From CAVSNH01 sp963729275 (GTDB lineage: Bacteria; Actinomycetota; Acidimicrobiia; Acidimicrobiales; RAAP-2), in the NCBI GenBank assembly GCA_963729275.1, contig CAVSNH010000004.1, positions 372,001-436,000 of the forward strand: a DNA stretch of 64,000 nt, written 5' to 3'. Every line of letters begins with the position of its first letter. Position 1 is the stretch's first letter. Shown one piece after another: positions 44,074 to 52,841 of the stretch. The notes under the pieces were generated by a model. It was not told the origin of the DNA. It saw only the letters and a program-made list of their open reading frames with translations, and made no database searches. The position numbers and the translations under genes are program-made.

Positions 44074-46188
44074 TCATCGGGCCCTGGTGCTCCTCGGCCG
44101 CGAGCCCTCAGCCTCCAGGATCAACGGCCAGATCCTCGGGGAGATCCAGTTGTAGAAGGCATCGGCCACCGCCTGGGTCGAATTGTTGGTGAACGGGTTG
44201 CCCGGCTCGTAGGACGGCGTGTGGATGCCGTCGGGCGTGCGGACCTGCACCCCGTCCAGGCGCAAGTGGAAGACGCCTCCCGGCGAGAGGATGTTCCCCA
44301 GGGCTAGCATGCTGACCTTCCCTGGGTACTTCTTCGCCGTTTCCATGAGCAGATGGTCGTAGATGAGCCTGCGTCGCCGCGAGTCCTGGGCCGCTGGTTT
44401 CTGGTGGAAAGAGGCACCAACCGCCGTTTGGGCCATGGTGGCCAGGATGAGGTGGGCGCCGTGTGCCGTGGCGATGCGTACCAGGGTTCGCATCTGGGAG
44501 AGCTCGTAGCTCTGGAACGAGCGCTGGGTGATGTTCGTCCAGTGGCCGTTGCGCTCGATGTCCTGCGTCTCCCACGGGCCGGCGATGAAGAGCACCACGT
44601 CACCGCGGACGGCGGGCCGAACATTGTTCGTGTCGATGGCCGGCCACTGCCGGTCCGGGGGGGTCGCGGAGTTGCAGGCTGGGAACATGGCCAGGCCCGG
44701 CGTCGGGGGATCGTTGGAAACCCAGGAGCCGATGGCCAGTCCGCAGCCGAACAGCCCGGCATCGGTCACTGTCGTCCCCGTTGGCGCGGTGTACTGGAGG
44801 GCGACGGAAAGCGAAGCGGCCGTGCTGTCGCCGAGCACCACCACCAATGGGGGGTGGACAGCGCCGGCGATGACGGCGGACGCCGAGGGCGCTCGGTACC
44901 GGTGGACGGGCACGGCGGCCATCGCCGCGTACGTCGTCCCGGCCACTATGACGGCCACCGTCACGGCCATAGCGGCGACGGCTGGCGCCACGGCTCGGAG
45001 CGATCGCCAGAACGTGCCCACGATGATGGGGCGCTCTACGAGGTAGTAGCTGGCGCCGGCGATGCCGAAGGTGGTGGCGAAGCGGGCACTGAATAGCCAG
45101 AAGCCGCTGAGCCCCGTTGCCTGCGAGTCCATGAACACGGCGATCGGGTAGTGCCAGAGGTAGGCGCCGTAGGAGACGGTTCCCATCCAGACGAGTGGTC
45201 GCACGGCCAGACCGCGTGCGAAGAAGCCGGCTCGCACGCAGACGGCAGCGGCGATGAGGGCCGCCGAACACCCGGCGGCCAGCAGGATCCCGCCCTCGTA
45301 GGTGAGGGCGTCGGTCCCGGCCATGACCACCGACAAGGTCAGGATCCCGCCCAGGCCGCACAGGCCGAGGAAGAGCAGCGCCAGTCGGGCGATGCCCGTT
45401 CGGGCCGAAGGGGCCATGCCGTCGGCCCCCCTTCGCAGCTGGACGATGGTGAGGAGGCAGGCGAGGGCCGCTCCGACCATCACCGACTGGGCATGGGTGT
45501 CGGTCCCGAAATAGAGGCGGGTGGTGTTGACCGTCGGCCCGTAGCGGAGAGCCATCTCGAGGGTCGAGGCCACCACCCCCGCCGCCGACAGCGTCAAGAG
45601 CACCTTGATGCCGCGAGCAAAGACCCGGCTGAAATGCATCACGCCGAGGACGACGAGCGGCCAGATCAGATAGAACTGCTCCTCGACGGCGAGCGACCAC
45701 GTATGGGTGAGCGGATAGGGCGGCCCGGTAGCCACGAAGTAGTTTCCGCTGGCGGCTATCTGCCACCAATTGGAAAAGTAGAAGAGGGAGGACAGCGCGC
45801 TCATCCGGAAGTCGGGGTATGTGCCGGGCGTGGTGTCGTAGCGGACGAGCAGCGTGACCACTATCAGCACGATCATGAGCGCCGGGAGGAGGCGGCGGGC
45901 ACGACGTAACCAGAACGACAGCAGCTTGATGCTCCCTCGCCGCTTGAACTCGCCGACCAGCAGTCCGGTGATGAGGTAGCCGGATAGGACGTAGAACAGG
46001 TCGACGCCCACGAAGCCACCGGGGAGCCAGCCCACACCGAAATGGAAACCCATGATGAGCAGCACGCCGACCGCCCGCAAGCCGTCGAGAGCGACAATGC
46101 GGTCCTTGCCGGTGGCCGATGGGCGGGCGGCCAGCTCCTCGGACGATGCCGCCCCCTCCACCTGGGGCTGGAGGTCGAGGACACTCAT
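44074..46188 (-). CDS. OafA-type acyltransferase with C-terminal SGNH domain, copy 1
   Basis: A 704-residue membrane acyltransferase (acyltransferase-3, OafA/YrhL type). The N-terminal VALDGLRAVGVLLIMGFHFG contains the catalytic His. VDLFYVLSGYLITGLLV, the WLRRARRLLPAL motif and TWSLAVEEQFYLIWPL follow, with ten or so TM helices. The C-terminal SGNH esterase-like domain has VVLGDSTAASL and a late PDGIHTP (Asp/His). It transfers acyl groups, typically acetyl or succinyl, to a glycan outside the membrane. The ATG at 46188 overlaps the stop of the upstream acyltransferase (ATGA). Its substrate is unknown. Confidence 0.93.
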   Translation of the reverse strand: MSVLDLQPQVEGAASSEELAARPSATGKDRIVALDGLRAVGVLLIMGFHFGVGWLPGGFVGVDLFYVLSGYLITGLLVGEFKRRGSIKLLSFWLRRARRLLPALMIVLIVVTLLVRYDTTPGTYPDFRMSALSSLFYFSNWWQIAASGNYFVATGPPYPLTHTWSLAVEEQFYLIWPLVVLGVMHFSRVFARGIKVLLTLSAAGVVASTLEMALRYGPTVNTTRLYFGTDTHAQSVMVGAALACLLTIVQLRRGADGMAPSARTGIARLALLFLGLCGLGGILTLSVVMAGTDALTYEGGILLAAGCSAALIAAAVCVRAGFFARGLAVRPLVWMGTVSYGAYLWHYPIAVFMDSQATGLSGFWLFSARFATTFGIAGASYYLVERPIIVGTFWRSLRAVAPAVAAMAVTVAVIVAGTTYAAMAAVPVHRYRAPSASAVIAGAVHPPLVVVLGDSTAASLSVALQYTAPTGTTVTDAGLFGCGLAIGSWVSNDPPTPGLAMFPACNSATPPDRQWPAIDTNNVRPAVRGDVVLFIAGPWETQDIERNGHWTNITQRSFQSYELSQMRTLVRIATAHGAHLILATMAQTAVGASFHQKPAAQDSRRRRLIYDHLLMETAKKYPGKVSMLALGNILSPGGVFHLRLDGVQVRTPDGIHTPSYEPGNPFTNNSTQAVADAFYNWISPRIWPLILEAEGSRPRSTRAR

Positions 46189-48266
46189 CGGTGGGCCGTC
46201 CGCGCCTGTGACTCGAGACCCAGTTGGCCTGCGACCGGCATGATCCAGCGTTGGGCGAGCACACCCCCGGCGATCGAGATGTGGATGCCGTCCGACCACC
46301 GCACCGTGTAGCCGTCCACCACCGCCTGGAACCGGCCATGGGGGTCGAGTAGTCGATTGAGACGGATGACGGTGACCGTGTCCCTCCGCTTGGCGGCTGC
46401 CTCCACAACCACTCGGTTCCATGCATCCATGCGAGAAGGATCGTTTTCGGGGAAAGGCGTTCCGTTGGCCGCCTCGACGGATGGGTCGACGTAGGGACAG
46501 GTGAAGAAGATCACCTTGGCCCCCTTGGAAGAGAAGATGTCGGCAACCTGGTCAAGCTCGGTAACGAGGTGGCGGTCCCAGGCCGGCTGGCCAACGTGTA
46601 CCCACTGTCCGTGCCACAGATGGTCCGTCACTTCCCATTTCCCGAGGAGCACACCCACCACGTCCGGACGGATGCCGTCGACAGCCGTCTTGAATTCCAT
46701 CCGCCAATGTGCGCAACCCGGTGGGGACGGCTCGACGGTTCCGGACACACGCACCTCGACGTCGTCGAGGTCGCATCCATCCACGCCTCCGTCGTCGACC
46801 TGCACCCCGTAACGCCGGACCGAGTCGAAGATCAGGCCGTTGCCGAGCGTTTGCGCCAGGGAATCGCCAGCCAGGAGGAACCGGACCGGGTGCTTCGAAA
46901 AGGCGTGACTGGAAGCCAGCGCTTGGCGCTCGGCCGGCGACAGGAAAGAGCTGCCTTGCCTGACGGTTGCCACGGTCGGGGCCACAGTGGCGGCAAGGAC
47001 GGCGGCGGCCGTGACCACTGCAGCGGCGGCTGCCAGCCCGACCCCCATCCGCCCACGAAACATGCGGTGCCTGCGGATCGGCTCCTCGATGAAGAGAAAG
47101 GAGACGGTGGCAACGGCGAAGGTCACGGCCAGGCGAACAAGCAGCAACCACGCACCGCTCAGGCCGGTGTGTTCATGGTCGATGGCGAGGAAGAGGGGCC
47201 AGTGGTAGAGGTATAGCCCGTAAGAGATGCGCCCCACGAAGACGATCACCGGCACGGAGAGAAAGCGGGCCAGCACGGACCCGGGCAGGGTCACACAGGC
47301 CACGATGACGGCACCCGCGGCCAGCGCCACGACGAAGAAGCCACCGTGATATAGGAACGGGTCCTGACCTTGGAGCGCGTGCCAGGCCCACACCAGATAG
47401 GCAGCACCGCAGATGCCGACCGCCGCCCATATCCGGCGCCGCCATCGAGTGGAGGTCCACCGATCCGGCAGGATGGAGAACGACTCGCCCCGATGGGTAC
47501 CGATGGCGCCGAGCAGTGAGCCCACGAGCAACGCCTGGGCTCGGGTGTCGGTGCCGTAGTAGAGGCGGTCGACCGACGTGCCGAGCGCGTAAAGGGTGCC
47601 CATGAGCGTGGCCGACGCAGCCGCTGCCACCCCGGCGGTCACGGCCAAGGCCCGGATCCCCCATCGCCGTGCCACGAAGAGGGCGACAAGCGGCCAGATC
47701 AGGTAGTACTGCTCCTCGACGGCCAGTGACCACGTGTGCAGGAGCGGCGAGGGGGCCGCAGTTTGGGCGAAGTATCCCTGGTCGGCGAAGATGAAATGCC
47801 AGTTGGCCACGTAAAACAACGTGGCCAGGGCGTCGCCGCGGATCAGCGAGAGGTCGACGGAGTTGCGGAAGGCATAGGCATAGGCGGCCACGCCGAGCAG
47901 CAGGACGATCAACGCCGGCAGCAATCGCCGAGCCCGTTGAGCCCAGAACCGACCGAGCCGCACCGTGGCGCTCCGACTCAGCTCCCGGCAGAGCAACGAG
48001 GTGATGAGAAAGCCCGAGAGCACAAAGAAGACGTCGACGCCGAGGAGGCCGCCTCCTACCCACGAGATGCCGGCGTGGTAGAGGAGCACGGCCATGACCG
48101 CGAAGGCACGAATTCCGTCGAGCGCCGAGAACCGGCGAAGGCCTCCGGCCTCCCAACCCCGCCGAGGTGCGTCACCCGGTGCCGGTGGGGTCACTGAGCC
48201 AGCCACTGAGGCCCGAGAGGGGTTCTCCGACAGAGCGGGTGCCCTCACCTCGTGCGGAGCCGTCAT
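46185..48266 (-). CDS. OafA-type acyltransferase with C-terminal SGNH domain, copy 2
   Basis: A 693-residue paralog of the next gene. FSALDGIRAFAVMAVLLYHAG carries the catalytic His. VDVFFVLSGFLITSLL, RFWAQRARRLLPALI and TWSLAVEEQYYLIWPL are canonical, and the SGNH domain has LAGDSLAQTL and SDGIHIS. The ATG at 48266 is preferred; the open frame to 48422 is antisense to the end of the following copy of the CxCxD membrane family. The two acyltransferases overlap by four bases and form one transcript, probably with the 48343-50370 gene 76 bases upstream. Confidence 0.93.
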   Translation of the reverse strand: MTAPHEVRAPALSENPSRASVAGSVTPPAPGDAPRRGWEAGGLRRFSALDGIRAFAVMAVLLYHAGISWVGGGLLGVDVFFVLSGFLITSLLCRELSRSATVRLGRFWAQRARRLLPALIVLLLGVAAYAYAFRNSVDLSLIRGDALATLFYVANWHFIFADQGYFAQTAAPSPLLHTWSLAVEEQYYLIWPLVALFVARRWGIRALAVTAGVAAAASATLMGTLYALGTSVDRLYYGTDTRAQALLVGSLLGAIGTHRGESFSILPDRWTSTRWRRRIWAAVGICGAAYLVWAWHALQGQDPFLYHGGFFVVALAAGAVIVACVTLPGSVLARFLSVPVIVFVGRISYGLYLYHWPLFLAIDHEHTGLSGAWLLLVRLAVTFAVATVSFLFIEEPIRRHRMFRGRMGVGLAAAAAVVTAAAVLAATVAPTVATVRQGSSFLSPAERQALASSHAFSKHPVRFLLAGDSLAQTLGNGLIFDSVRRYGVQVDDGGVDGCDLDDVEVRVSGTVEPSPPGCAHWRMEFKTAVDGIRPDVVGVLLGKWEVTDHLWHGQWVHVGQPAWDRHLVTELDQVADIFSSKGAKVIFFTCPYVDPSVEAANGTPFPENDPSRMDAWNRVVVEAAAKRRDTVTVIRLNRLLDPHGRFQAVVDGYTVRWSDGIHISIAGGVLAQRWIMPVAGQLGLESQARTAHR

Positions 48267-48342
48267 TGACGCTGCGGTGCTGGGGACGCGGGACGATGAA
48301 CCGTCGTCCGCCGCGGCCCATGGGCACGGGGCACCGAGCTCA

Positions 48343-50370
48343 CTACGGCTGCGAAGCCGCCGCCAGCACGCAGGCGGCGGACCTTTCGATGGAGGCGACC
48401 GGCCCCGACTGGGAGCCGCCATTGCACGCCGCCAATGCCGCGGAAGACGGGAGGACCGGCGGTGGGCTTTGCTCCACGTCGGTCCAGACCCATGCGTCTG
48501 CTCGGCGGGTCGGCAGCCTGCCCGTCGCCGCTGTCATCAACACGACGGCACTGCGGACGGCATGAAGCCTCTCGTAGGTCGGAAGCGAATGGGTGTCGGG
48601 AACAACGATCGTAGTGACGCCCCATACGTTCAGTGCCTGGCGCGATACCGCCACACCATTCGGGGTGATCGTAAGTTGCCCACCGTCAATAGAGACCTCT
48701 CCGAGATAGCTCTGCCCGGCTTCTTCCTTGCCGGCCCGTGAGGAGATTGCCTCCGGGCCGCCACCACCCACCTGAGCAAAGGACATGCCATCGACGGCCT
48801 GCCAGGTCAAGCTGCTCGTACGAAAGTCCCAGGGGACGGGAAAGGTAATAACTACTGCGCCACTTGCGACGTGTGGGCCAACGGTCTCGAACCATTTGGG
48901 CAGCTCCACCGACTGTGTGGTGAAGGGCAGATTACCCGCGAGGTAGGCGAGGATCGGCACAAGCGCAATCAGCGAAACGCCGATGGCAGCCCACGAGCCT
49001 GCCGGGCGCCATCGAGTCGCCAGGCGAGCATGATCGTCACTGCCCCTAACATCTCGGACGTCGACCCAACGGCCAAAGCTGGTACGCGTGTGGTCGATGA
49101 TCAGCCCGAGCATGACCGCCGCACACAGATAGGTGACGATCAGGAACCGACCGGGGATGACGTTGTTGAGGAGAGGAAAATGAACAAAGAAGCCCCATAG
49201 CGTCGGTGACCCGGATGGTGCAAGCCCCATCGAGAGCGGGACGGCGATCACACCGACGATGGCGAAGAGCCAGAGCCGAGGATCTCGCCACCTCACGACG
49301 AGTCCGGTTACGAGCACGACTATCAACCCGATGCCCAGGTATTGACCCGAGAACGAAAGCGCCTGATAGCCGCCGAACCTGTGCGCCAGCGACAAGACCT
49401 GGGGGTACGACCGTGCCGGCAAAAAGAAATCGTGGACGTTCGTTCCCTCATAGCTGATGAGGTCAGAGCCCCAAATTGGTCCGGACAGGTGCGCCGGTCC
49501 GGCCAGCGCGAACCAGGTCGGGTAGGCGAGCAGCACCGCGACCGTAGCGGACGCCGCGGCCAACCCGAGCGCTGCGTGTCGGACTCTTCGCAAGAGGACG
49601 TCGCGGTGGACGGCCCCGTAGATGAGGGTGAGGACGATGCCAATGGCCGCGGCGATGGACACGATGAGCAGCACTTCGGTCCCGATGAAGAACTGCACGG
49701 TGACGACGAGGCCCAGAAGCACGCCGCCCATCACCGGGCTGCGACGCTGCCTGGCCAAGAGTTCGTCGAGACAGAGCACGAGAAGGGGGGGCATGGGCGC
49801 CATGGCCAGCATGAGATGGCCGTCGGTGAGCTCGATAAGGATGAAGGGCGAAAAGCCGTAGAGGAGTCCGCCGAAGAAGGCGGCCGGCGCCCACGCCACC
49901 CAGCGGCGCAGCAATACGAACATGGCGAAGGCGGAGAGGGCGGGGGCGAGAGTGATGGCCACGTTGAACGTTGCGATAGGACCGAACAACCAGGTCACAG
50001 GGGCGAGGACGACCCCGACGCCCACCACCGCCGTATTCGAGAGGAGGTTGATCCCGTGCGGGTAGAACATGTCCGACGCGTACCAGGGGTCGAGTCCATG
50101 GGAGATGGCGTAAGCCGGCCAAGCCAGGAACCACTGGAAGAGCGACGAGTCGCTACATCCGCAGGTGGTGGTGGTGCTTGGATGGCCCGTCCAGACGTGC
50201 CACCACACTCCAAGTGAGAGGAGGATGTAGGTGGTGCCGGCGAGGGCCATGGTTCGGAGCGCGGGCCAGGCCGCGGAACGACCGATCCCCGCCAGCGGCG
50301 GGCCCGCAGGGTCCGGAACGTCGATCCGGTCTGTCGGCCCGGCAGCCAGTTGGCGCTCCGCGGTCGTCAC
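48343..50370 (-). CDS. CxCxD-family GT-C-like polytopic membrane protein, copy 2
   Basis: A 675-residue paralog of the 19398 protein. After TM1 (YILLSLGVWWHVW) comes TTTTCGCSDSSLFQWFL, then PHGINLLSN, AFFGGLLYGFSPF, CLDELLARQ, FFIGTEVL, AYPTWFALAGPAHLSGPIW, GGYQ and the soluble C-terminal part with SLTWQAVDGMSFAQVGGGGP and WGVTTIVVPD. The GTG at 50370 is taken as the start because TM1 then lies at about residue 40, as in the paralogs; a longer frame reaches 50448. It probably transcribes into the acyltransferase pair downstream. Confidence 0.8.
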   Translation of the reverse strand: MTTAERQLAAGPTDRIDVPDPAGPPLAGIGRSAAWPALRTMALAGTTYILLSLGVWWHVWTGHPSTTTTCGCSDSSLFQWFLAWPAYAISHGLDPWYASDMFYPHGINLLSNTAVVGVGVVLAPVTWLFGPIATFNVAITLAPALSAFAMFVLLRRWVAWAPAAFFGGLLYGFSPFILIELTDGHLMLAMAPMPPLLVLCLDELLARQRRSPVMGGVLLGLVVTVQFFIGTEVLLIVSIAAAIGIVLTLIYGAVHRDVLLRRVRHAALGLAAASATVAVLLAYPTWFALAGPAHLSGPIWGSDLISYEGTNVHDFFLPARSYPQVLSLAHRFGGYQALSFSGQYLGIGLIVVLVTGLVVRWRDPRLWLFAIVGVIAVPLSMGLAPSGSPTLWGFFVHFPLLNNVIPGRFLIVTYLCAAVMLGLIIDHTRTSFGRWVDVRDVRGSDDHARLATRWRPAGSWAAIGVSLIALVPILAYLAGNLPFTTQSVELPKWFETVGPHVASGAVVITFPVPWDFRTSSLTWQAVDGMSFAQVGGGGPEAISSRAGKEEAGQSYLGEVSIDGGQLTITPNGVAVSRQALNVWGVTTIVVPDTHSLPTYERLHAVRSAVVLMTAATGRLPTRRADAWVWTDVEQSPPPVLPSSAALAACNGGSQSGPVASIERSAACVLAAASQP

Positions 50371-50586
50371 TGCTGCTCGCTCCGGACGCCGTCTTGGGTG
50401 AAAGTGCGGTCCCGAGAGCCCCGGGGACCGCCGTCGGCACGGCGACACGGGCCTGTCGCCGGAGTACCGATCACTGTCCCATCACCCCCAAGGCCGCACT
50501 GCCATGAGGCGCCCCCCCTGCGCCAGAAGGTGAAATCGTAGGGTTTCGGAGTGGACAGGTCCATGCACCACCTCTCAATCTCCTGG

Positions 50587-52530
50587 TCAAGGAGGCCCGA
50601 GCACGCAGCCGGGCACTGACTGCGGGTCGGCATTGCCGTCGCCGGTGCACCGCTCGAAGGCGGTGATCGACAGGGCCACCGGCGCCACCGGTGACTGGAC
50701 GGAGGTCCAGACCCACGAACCGTGGCTGAATGCGGGCCGACGGCCCACGGCCGCGGTCAGAAGTCCCAGAGCGTAAGCGGTGCTCCGTCCCCGGTCGTAA
50801 GGCGCAAGGTCGCCCTGATCGGGGACGACGACGATAGTGACGCCCCAGTCGGCCAGGGCGTGGCGCACGGCGGCAACGTTGGCCGCTGTGGGCACGGGAG
50901 CGGGCCCGAGCGCCAGCGAGGCCTGCGACAGCACCTCGAAACCAGGTCGCGCCCGGCCCGCTCGTCGGGCCTGGCCGGTCGGACCTCCCCCACCCGCCTG
51001 TGCCCACTGCATGCGATTGACCGCCTGCCACGCCTGCGAGGACTGCAGGCCCGAGAAGGGAGTGGGGTAGACGAGGACGACTTGGCCGGCCGGCAGGTGA
51101 GCACCTACGTCGGCGAACCAGGCCGGCAGAACGACCGGGCGTGTGGTGATCGGTAGGTTCGGCCACAAGACCACGAGCGAAGGCACGATGACCACGGCCA
51201 CCACCGCCATCACCACCAGGCGGCGCACCGGGGCGACGAACCGCCGATCTGAGACCGCCTCGTGGACGTGGTCGAGGACCAGGGCGGCCATGATCGACGT
51301 GCAGAGCACGAGAACCACGGTGAAGCGCGCCTCCACGATGTCGCCCACCAGTGGGATGTGGTCGATGGCTTGCCACGGCACCCAGTAGCCGTGACCGGGC
51401 GCCAGGGAGAGGGCGGCAGCCACCAGGCCGAGGACGCCGAAGAACGCGATCCGTCGGTCGCGCCGCCAGACCACCAGGCCGACCACCGCCACGACGACCA
51501 CGCCGGTCCCGAGGTAGCCCAGTCCCGGAAGCAGTGGGCCCTGGTACCCCCCGAACCGCAGTGAGAGGCCGCGCACCTGACCGAGGCCGCCGGCCCGCCA
51601 GAAGCTCCAGAGGGTGGTGCCGTACTCGGAGAACGAGGTGCCGTTGGACCAGATCGGGCCACTTAGATGGGCCGGGCCCCGAAGAAGGAACCACACCGGA
51701 TAGGCGAGCACGAAGGCGGCTCCACCTACGGCCACGACCAGGCCTCGGGCCGCGGCTGGGAGACGCGCCCGTAGCTCCTGGGGCCGGCGAACGGCAGCCG
51801 TGGCGGCCAACAGCACCACCCCGAGCACCATGAACAGCCCGGTGATGACCAGGACCTCGGTGCTGACGAAGAACTGCACCACGATGAGCACGCCGAGCCC
51901 AGCCCCGACGCGAACGGGTGACCTCCGTTGCCGGACGAGCAACTCATCAAGGGCCATCACCATGAGGGGGGGCACGGCCAGGAAGGCGATGTTGAGCTGG
52001 TTGAAAGCGAGCTCGGTGACGATGAAGGGCGAGAACCCGTAGATCGCACCCCCCACCACCGCCGCCGGCCACCAACGGACGAAGCGGCGCAGCAAGGCGA
52101 AGGCAGCCAACGCCGAGAGGGCAGGGGCCAGGGTCAGCGCCACGTTCATGCCGGCCACCGGCCCGAACAGCGCCGTCACCGGTCCGAGCACCACGCCCAG
52201 GGCCAGCACGCTGGTGTCGTCGAGCAAGTTGATGCCCGTCGGGTGGAAGAGCCACTGTGAGTAGAGGACGTTGTGGTCGTGACCGATGGCGTAGATCGGC
52301 CACTCGAAGAACCAAATGAAGCGAGCCGCATCTCCGCACCCGCAGGTTGTCGTCGACGCCGGGGCTCCGGTCCATACGTGCCACCAGAGTCCGACCGCGG
52401 CAATTAGATAGACGGCTCCGACGACAAGCAGTGACCGCCATCCTGTAGAGACACTTGTCGCATCGGACGAACGGAGGCCATCGACCGTCATGGCAGCGAC
52501 CGGCTCCTCCGGTGCCGAGGGCCTCGTCAT
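50587..52530 (-). CDS. CxCxD-family GT-C-like polytopic membrane protein, copy 3
   Basis: A 647-residue paralog with TTTCGCGDAARFIWFF, HPTGINLLDD, GAIYGFSPFI, ALDELLVRQ, FFVSTEVL, AYPVWFLLRGPAHLSGPIW, GGYQGPLL, then the C-terminal QAWQAVNRMQWAQAGGGGP and WGVTIVVVPDQGDL. The ATG at 52530 is preferred over frames reaching 52614; another ATG at 52491 is possible. It lies 216 bases from copy 2 on the same strand, so the two are a tandem pair. The gap (50371-50586) holds no gene I can support. Confidence 0.8.
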   Translation of the reverse strand: MTRPSAPEEPVAAMTVDGLRSSDATSVSTGWRSLLVVGAVYLIAAVGLWWHVWTGAPASTTTCGCGDAARFIWFFEWPIYAIGHDHNVLYSQWLFHPTGINLLDDTSVLALGVVLGPVTALFGPVAGMNVALTLAPALSALAAFALLRRFVRWWPAAVVGGAIYGFSPFIVTELAFNQLNIAFLAVPPLMVMALDELLVRQRRSPVRVGAGLGVLIVVQFFVSTEVLVITGLFMVLGVVLLAATAAVRRPQELRARLPAAARGLVVAVGGAAFVLAYPVWFLLRGPAHLSGPIWSNGTSFSEYGTTLWSFWRAGGLGQVRGLSLRFGGYQGPLLPGLGYLGTGVVVVAVVGLVVWRRDRRIAFFGVLGLVAAALSLAPGHGYWVPWQAIDHIPLVGDIVEARFTVVLVLCTSIMAALVLDHVHEAVSDRRFVAPVRRLVVMAVVAVVIVPSLVVLWPNLPITTRPVVLPAWFADVGAHLPAGQVVLVYPTPFSGLQSSQAWQAVNRMQWAQAGGGGPTGQARRAGRARPGFEVLSQASLALGPAPVPTAANVAAVRHALADWGVTIVVVPDQGDLAPYDRGRSTAYALGLLTAAVGRRPAFSHGSWVWTSVQSPVAPVALSITAFERCTGDGNADPQSVPGCVLGPP

Positions 52531-52841
52531 GTGATTACCGAGGGCGACGAGCCGCCGGCCCGGTAAGGCACTCTGCTTGGGCTTGACGACTGCTGATCGG
52601 TCACGCCGCTCCATTCTCGCCCGGTGCGCACGAACCCTCCCGGAGCAGGAGGCGGCAAGAAGGCTAGAGGTGGCGGCCGCGCCGACCGGGCATCACGGCT
52701 TGGGCCGCCGAGATCGTGGTGCGCACGGCGCCGTATTGCTCGTTTGGTGGCCGAAAACAAGGCGCTCCTACACCTCGGCCGATCCGGACGGGCAGCCTCC
52801 ATGCACTACCGTTTTCGGTCGGCAGTACCCGGAGGGGTCCA
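52531..52841. other. 311-base divergent intergenic region
   Basis: Separates CxCxD copy 3 from the divergent acyltransferase at 52842. It includes a GGAGGGG Shine-Dalgarno at 52831-52837 ahead of the TTG start. I see no other gene or repeat. Promoters for both genes must lie here, but no convincing TAnnnT box with start-codon spacing stands out. Confidence 0.4.

Noticed and set aside
46189..46422. Extended start of acyltransferase copy 1
   Set aside because: It lies inside the 3' end of copy 2 in another frame; the ATG at 46188 overlaps the stop and begins just before the conserved domain.
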